Positions 59,372 to 64,000 of a stretch of DNA of 64,000 nucleotides are shown in pieces (position 1 is the first letter of the stretch; each line of letters begins with the position of its first letter). The notes below the pieces were generated by a model. It searched no databases. It saw only the letters and a program-made list of their open reading frames with translations, and was not told the origin of the DNA. The DNA is from an uncultured Eubacteriales bacterium (GTDB taxonomy: Bacteria; Bacillota; Clostridia; Christensenellales; CAG-138), in assembly GCA_900546845.1 (NCBI GenBank), contig UREK01000012.1, forward strand, positions 1-64,000, in the 5' to 3' direction. A program made the position numbers and the translations under genes.

Positions 59372-60748
59372 ATGGAGCAAGTCTTTCAATATGTAGATCA
59401 TATGTCCGCCCGTTATATTGAAGAATTGGCAGAACTCTGTTCCATGCGCAGTGTAAAATGCGATGCGGACGGGCTTTACCACACACACCAAACCGTGAAA
59501 GCGCGGTTATCATCCCTCGGATTCTCCCCGGTGGAATATGGCGCTCCGCAGGAATCCTCCATATTGTTCGGACGCCGGCCCGTTTCCGGAAAGAAAACAC
59601 TCCTGTTCTATAATCATTATGACGTGGTTCCCGAAGGGGCTGCATCCGCTTGGGCATGTCCGCCCTTCCAACTCACGGAGCAGGATGGCCGGCTCTATGG
59701 CAGGGGCGTGTCCGACAACAAAGGGGCTCTGTTGGCAAGGCTTCAGGCCGTGGAAGCGATTCTCTCCGTAAAAGGCGCACTGCCGGTGGGCACGGCATTT
59801 CTGCTGGATGGAGACGAAGAAACCGGCAGCATGGCTCTGAGCCGCATGGTAAGTGAAGCGCCAGAGCTTCTGCGCGAAATGACCGATGCCGACCTTTGCC
59901 TTTGGGAAAATGGCCGCACTTTGCCGGATGGCAGCCCGGAAGCCGCCTTTGGCGTTCGCTCTACGCTGACAGTGACGCTCCAGGTCAAATCTTCCAACGG
60001 AGATGAGCACGGCCGTATGGGAGCTGAACTGCCCAATGCCGCATGGCGTTTGGTCTGGGCATTGGCATCTTTGAAAGACATACATGAGCAAGTGCTCATC
60101 GATGGATTTTACGACGATGTGCTCCCTGCTACACAGGCCGACCTCGATGTACTTCAAAACTATCCTTATGATGAAGCGGGCATGCTGGCCTGTAAGGAGA
60201 TACCAAATTTCATTCTCGGTCTGCATGGGCTGGAATTAAAGAAAAAAATCTTCCTTCAACCCTCCCTCAACATCAACGGCATCGAATCCGGCGAACCCTG
60301 GAAGGGCTTCCGCCACATCATCCCCAGCACGGCATCGGCCCGGTTCTCCGTCATTCTGGTACCCCGGCAAAATGCGGAAGACATCCTTCAAAAGCTCCGC
60401 CGGCACCTGGATCAAAACGGTTTTTCTGACGTGGAGATCACAGCGGATTCAGCCGGCTTCCCCGTGCGCACCCCGGTGGACAATCCCTGGCGTAATGTCC
60501 TCACCCAAGCAGCGGCAGCAGTATATGAAAAGCCTCTCACCCCTTCCATCACCCAGCTTGGCAGCGGCCCGGCATACTTGCTGCGCACCGTACAGCCTGA
60601 GCTCCCCATCATCTGCGCCTGCGGCGTTGCAGCGCTGGATTCCGGGCACCACTCTGCCCGGGAAAATATCCTCCTGCAAAACTATATAAACGGCATCAAA
60701 TTCACTGTTGCAACCCTGTTTGAGGCAGGACGATATTCCGAACAATAA
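59372..60748 (+). CDS. M20 family metallopeptidase
   Basis: A 458-residue di-zinc peptidase/deacylase of the ArgE/DapE/dipeptidase group. Metal and catalytic motifs: LFYNHYDVVPEG near 90, GRGVSDNKGALLARL near 112, FLLDGDEETGSMALS near 147, and the C-terminal SGHHSARENILLQNY. The ATG at 59372 is chosen (GAAGGAAA about 12 bases upstream). With the transporter genes behind it, it likely hydrolyses imported dipeptides or N-acyl amino acids in the cytoplasm. Confidence 0.9.
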   Translation: MEQVFQYVDHMSARYIEELAELCSMRSVKCDADGLYHTHQTVKARLSSLGFSPVEYGAPQESSILFGRRPVSGKKTLLFYNHYDVVPEGAASAWACPPFQLTEQDGRLYGRGVSDNKGALLARLQAVEAILSVKGALPVGTAFLLDGDEETGSMALSRMVSEAPELLREMTDADLCLWENGRTLPDGSPEAAFGVRSTLTVTLQVKSSNGDEHGRMGAELPNAAWRLVWALASLKDIHEQVLIDGFYDDVLPATQADLDVLQNYPYDEAGMLACKEIPNFILGLHGLELKKKIFLQPSLNINGIESGEPWKGFRHIIPSTASARFSVILVPRQNAEDILQKLRRHLDQNGFSDVEITADSAGFPVRTPVDNPWRNVLTQAAAAVYEKPLTPSITQLGSGPAYLLRTVQPELPIICACGVAALDSGHHSARENILLQNYINGIKFTVATLFEAGRYSEQ

Positions 60749-60796
60749 CATTTTGCTGTATAGCAATATTATAACAAAAAGCAAGGAGACAAAACC

Positions 60797-62341
60797 ATGA
60801 AGAAACGAAGCAAAGTACTTTCTCTTGCCCTTGTCATGCTGATGCTGGCAAGCATGTTTGCCGGCTGCGGTGAACAGGCTGGCACGAATGGCGATGGAGC
60901 TAAGGACACGCTGATCTTCAGTATCAACGCTGACATCGTAAGTATGGACTGCCACATGGCTCGCGACACGGTCACCTCCATCATCCATTACCAGGTATAC
61001 GAAACGCTGGTGCGTAATCAGCCCGGTGAGGGCCTTGTTCCCGGCCTTGCCGAGAGCTGGGAATTCTCCGCAGACAATACGGAGATCACCTTCAAAATCC
61101 GCGAAGGTGTCAAATTCCACAACGGCGATACCATGACGGCAGAAGATGTTGCGTTTTCCCTGAACCGCGCTATCGCTTCCTCCTTCACCACCAGCTACAG
61201 CGGCACCATGGACCATGCAGAAGTAGTGGATGACACCCATGTAAAACTCTGCATGAAGCAGGCCTTCGGCCCCGCGCTCCAATGCCTCTCCGTGCCTTGC
61301 CTCGGCATTGTGAGCAAACGCGCTGTGGAAGAGCTGGGCGATGACGGTTTTGCAAAAGCCCCCGTAGGCACCGGTGCGTATAAATTCGTAGAGTGGAGCA
61401 GCGGTGAGAAGATCGTTCTCGAAGGATTTGAAGAGTATTGGCGCGGCACCCCCAAGATTAAAGACCTGACCTTCATGATCATGACCGACCGCAATACCGC
61501 CGCTATTGCCCTTGAGAACAACGAAGTTGACGTTCTCTATTCCCCCGACCTTGCAGACCGGGAACATCTTGAATCCCTTGAGAACGTATCTTTTATTCCC
61601 GGAAACGGCTCCGTATACATGTGGGTCATCGCATTTAATAACGAAAGCGAGCTCTTCTCCGACAAACGCGTCCGCGAAGCAATCAGCTACGCCATCAATC
61701 GCGAAGAGATCGTGGACGGCGCGCTCAACGGCTTTGGCATGCCGGTCGAAATGCCCATCGTCCCCAGCGTATTTGGTTTTGACCCCGAATTCAAGAACCA
61801 TGAATATGATCTTGAAAAGGCGAAGCAGCTCCTCGCGGAAGCCGGCTACGCGGATGGCCTCACCGTCACCATCAAGCTGAATCAGAGCTCCACCTATACC
61901 CGCCCTGCCGAGATCGTCCAGGCGCAGCTGCGCCAAATCGGCGTCAATCTGGAGTTTGAGCTCATGGAGCGCGCCGCATTCCTTTCCGATGTTACGACCG
62001 ATGCCAACTATGACATCACTCTGTTCATGTTTACCGCAGGATACCCGGATGCGGACTACGTCCTCTACGGCCGCATACACAGCAGCAACATCGGCGGCAC
62101 CAACTACATCCGATATAACAACCCTGAAGTGGATGCTCTGCTTGACAAGGCCCGCTCTTCCAGCGATGATAAGGAACGTAAAGAGCTTTACTATCGGATC
62201 AGCGAATACGTCCGGGACGATGTTCCGTTCATCCCGCTGATGACGGATAATGTCTGCATTGCTGCCAACAGCTCTCTGAACGGCGTACAGGCCAACATTG
62301 GCGAATGCCACTACGTCTTTGATTACAGCTGGGCCGAATAA
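60797..62341 (+). CDS. Dipeptide/oligopeptide ABC transporter, substrate-binding lipoprotein
   Basis: A 514-residue family 5 solute-binding protein. Signal peptide with lipobox MFAGC (cysteine near residue 24). Family segments: YETLVRNQPGEGLVPGLAESWEFSADNTEITFKIREGVKFHNGDTMTAEDVAFSLNRA near 68-125 and FIPGNGSVYMWVIAFNNESELFSDKRVREAISYAINREEIV. AGCAAGGAGAC precedes the ATG. Ligand could be peptides, nickel or glutathione-like; peptides fit the peptidase neighbour best. Confidence 0.93.
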   Translation: MKKRSKVLSLALVMLMLASMFAGCGEQAGTNGDGAKDTLIFSINADIVSMDCHMARDTVTSIIHYQVYETLVRNQPGEGLVPGLAESWEFSADNTEITFKIREGVKFHNGDTMTAEDVAFSLNRAIASSFTTSYSGTMDHAEVVDDTHVKLCMKQAFGPALQCLSVPCLGIVSKRAVEELGDDGFAKAPVGTGAYKFVEWSSGEKIVLEGFEEYWRGTPKIKDLTFMIMTDRNTAAIALENNEVDVLYSPDLADREHLESLENVSFIPGNGSVYMWVIAFNNESELFSDKRVREAISYAINREEIVDGALNGFGMPVEMPIVPSVFGFDPEFKNHEYDLEKAKQLLAEAGYADGLTVTIKLNQSSTYTRPAEIVQAQLRQIGVNLEFELMERAAFLSDVTTDANYDITLFMFTAGYPDADYVLYGRIHSSNIGGTNYIRYNNPEVDALLDKARSSSDDKERKELYYRISEYVRDDVPFIPLMTDNVCIAANSSLNGVQANIGECHYVFDYSWAE

Positions 62342-62495
62342 TACCGAACCAGCATCCTCGGGATCTGCCCGAACCTGCGTGGGCGCACGCTGAACAATGC
62401 GCCCCGCAGCTTATTGAAATCTGCATGCTGTGGCTCAGATACCGTAATACCCGATCCCGCTTCTGAGCAAGCCCCTGCTTTAATAGGAGGATTCC

Positions 62496-63428
62496 ATGCT
62501 GCGCTACATTTTAAAACGCTTGTTGATGATGATCCCCGTGATCCTTGGCATCACCTTCATCATTTTCGCTATCATGAACTTTACGCCGGGCGATCCCGCG
62601 AAGCTTATCCTGGGCGAGGAAGCTCCCGCTGAGGAAGTCGCCAAACTTCGCACCGAGCTTGGCTTGGACGATCCTTTTCTCGTACGCTTTGTTCGCTATG
62701 TTGCGGATGCCGTGCGGGGTGATTTCGGCACCTCATACCGCAACCGCCAACCGGTCTTTGATGAGATCTTTGACCGTTTTCCCACCACGTTCAAAGTCGC
62801 ATTTTTCGGCATCCTGATCGCAGTATTCATCGGCCTTCCTGTCGGCATTTTATCAGCTGTTAAACAATACAGCATTATCGATACCATCAGCACGGTCGGC
62901 GCAATGCTGCTTACCGCTATGCCAGGCTTCTTCGTCGGTATGCTGCTGATCCTGCTCTTTGCTTTGAAAATGAATATTCTGCCCGCCACCGGCATTTCCA
63001 GCTGGAAGCATTTCGTATTGCCTTCGCTGGCTGTGGCCTCCGTCACCATGGCGACTTTCATCCGTATGACACGTTCCACCATGCTTGAAGTCATCCGCCA
63101 GGACTATGTCCGCACTGCCCGGGCCAAAGGTGCAAGCGAGTCCCGCATTGTATTCCGTCATTGCCTGCGCAATGCGCTGCTGCCTATCGTTACGGTCATC
63201 GGCATGAACTTTGCCCATCAGCTCGGCGGAACAGTTATGATTGAAGCTGTTTTTGCGATCCCCGGCCTTGGTTCCCACATGGTGACCGCAGTCCGCCAGA
63301 AGGATACGCCAGTCGTTATGGCATCCATTATTTTTGTGGCCATTGTCGCGGGCCTTATGAACCTTCTCGTGGACATTCTTTATACCTATATCGATCCGCG
63401 GGTCAAGACGCAATACACGAAAGGATAG
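62496..63428 (+). CDS. ABC transporter permease, DppB type
   Basis: A 310-residue inner-membrane permease, MLRYILKRLLMMIPVILGITFIIFAIMNFTPGDPAKLILGEEAP at the start, with about six spans. The EAA loop for ATPase contact is DYVRTARAKGASESRIVFRHCLRNALLPIVTVIG near 205-238. TAGGAGG precedes the ATG. The 154-base gap after the binding protein contains no gene. Confidence 0.94.
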   Translation: MLRYILKRLLMMIPVILGITFIIFAIMNFTPGDPAKLILGEEAPAEEVAKLRTELGLDDPFLVRFVRYVADAVRGDFGTSYRNRQPVFDEIFDRFPTTFKVAFFGILIAVFIGLPVGILSAVKQYSIIDTISTVGAMLLTAMPGFFVGMLLILLFALKMNILPATGISSWKHFVLPSLAVASVTMATFIRMTRSTMLEVIRQDYVRTARAKGASESRIVFRHCLRNALLPIVTVIGMNFAHQLGGTVMIEAVFAIPGLGSHMVTAVRQKDTPVVMASIIFVAIVAGLMNLLVDILYTYIDPRVKTQYTKG

Positions 63429-63441
63429 GAGGCGAGAAGAA

Positions 63442-64000
63442 TGGAAACCACAGGAACGGTTACCCGCCGCAAGCGCAGCCAGCTTTCAATGATCTGGTTC
63501 CGCTTCCGGAAAAATAAACTTGCAATGCTGGGGCTTGTCATTTTCCTGATGATGATCCTGATGGCCGTTTATGTCAGCATTTTCGGCGACTATGAAAAAG
63601 CGATCACCATGGACATGCCCAACAAACTGCAAACACCCAGCGCAGCACATCTTTTCGGCACGGATCAGTATGGCCGCGACATCCTGATGCGCATGATGTT
63701 TGGCGCGCGCATCTCCCTCTCCGTCGGCCTGCTCACCATGGTGCTTTCCCTTGTCGTAGGCTCTCTCATCGGCGCAGCCGCCGGTTACTACGGCGGCAAG
63801 GTGGACAACCTGCTCATGCGCATTATGGATGTGTTTCTGGCAATTCCGAGCACGCTCCTTGCCATCTCTATCGTGGCGGCGCTTGGCCAAGGTATGTTCA
63901 ACCTGTTGCTGGCAACAGCGATCTCGCAAATTCCCGCATTTGCGCGCGTGGTGCGCTCCGCGATCCTTACAGTAAAGGGGCAGGATTACATCGAAGCAGC
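63442..64000 (+). CDS. ABC transporter permease, DppC type (partial, runs off window)
   Basis: The first 186 codons of the second permease: METTGTVTRRKRSQLSMIWFRFRKNKLAMLGLVIFLMMI, then HLFGTDQYGRDILMRMMFGARISLSVGLL, the usual DppC/OppC signature, and a start of the EAA loop (VVRSAILTVKGQDYIEA) at the window edge. GGAGGCGAGAAG precedes the ATG; 13 bases after the dppB-type gene. The ATPases of the transporter are expected beyond 64000. Confidence 0.95.

Overview
The window looks like a chromosome segment of a high-GC, spore-forming, anaerobic Clostridia species, probably a gut-type amino-acid fermenter that makes butyrate. The grounds are yabP/yabQ sporulation genes beside divIC, a complete lysine fermentation gene set, a crotonase/HBD/BCD/Etf butyrate module, citrate lyase genes and ATP-type PEP carboxykinase. 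I cannot name the genus from sequence alone.

Layout. 1-2332: a phosphohexomutase gene flanked by modular palindromic repeats that recur inverted at 8650-8915. 2333-9618: a divergent KamA-like radical SAM gene, rpmE and rho on the minus strand, then yabP-yabQ-divIC-ppx on the plus strand. 9738-15509: a GNAT gene and a compact minus-strand citrate lyase operon citD-citE-citF-citC-citXG. 15724-21103: mostly small housekeeping or unknown genes (TetR, DUF2500, hydrolase, acetyltransferase, flavodoxin-fold, DUF2461, acyl-ACP thioesterase). 21220-35550: the metabolic centre of the window, read on the minus strand as kamB-kamC, then promoter + lysine riboswitch + terminator, kal-kce-kdd-kamA-kamD-kamE, then crt-hbd-bcd-etfB-etfA. 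Together these convert lysine through beta-lysine, 3,5-diaminohexanoate and 3-keto-5-aminohexanoate to 3-aminobutyryl-CoA, crotonyl-CoA and butyryl-CoA. KamB and KamC are the likely reactivating partners of the B12 enzyme KamDE. 35726-43984: an amidohydrolase, an XRE regulator divergent from a MATE pump, pckA, a nitroreductase, a YkuD lipoprotein and adenosine deaminase.

44061-44250 holds two tRNA genes, initiator Met and elongator Met. The last 44 bases of the elongator tRNA shared with a second copy are repeated exactly at 58299-58342, and the roughly 14.1 kb between is an integrated island of lower GC. It carries a frameshifted tyrosine integrase, two related small DUF6809-like genes, a hairpin-rich noncoding stretch, a broken lipoprotein gene, then a co-oriented defence-like block: XRE regulator, hsdM, hsdS, hsdR, a GIY-YIG protein, a DUF2971 protein, a RelB/RelE-type pair and a Fic protein. 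Past the island (58338-64000) are a LysR regulator divergent from an M20 peptidase and a dipeptide-type ABC transporter that runs off the end.

The points most worth a second look are the lysine riboswitch placed on a lysine-degradation operon, the island's array of hairpins sharing a GGCA-loop-TGCC tip, the two uncharacterised genes behind hsdR, and a KamA paralogue that lacks the lysine-binding aspartates.
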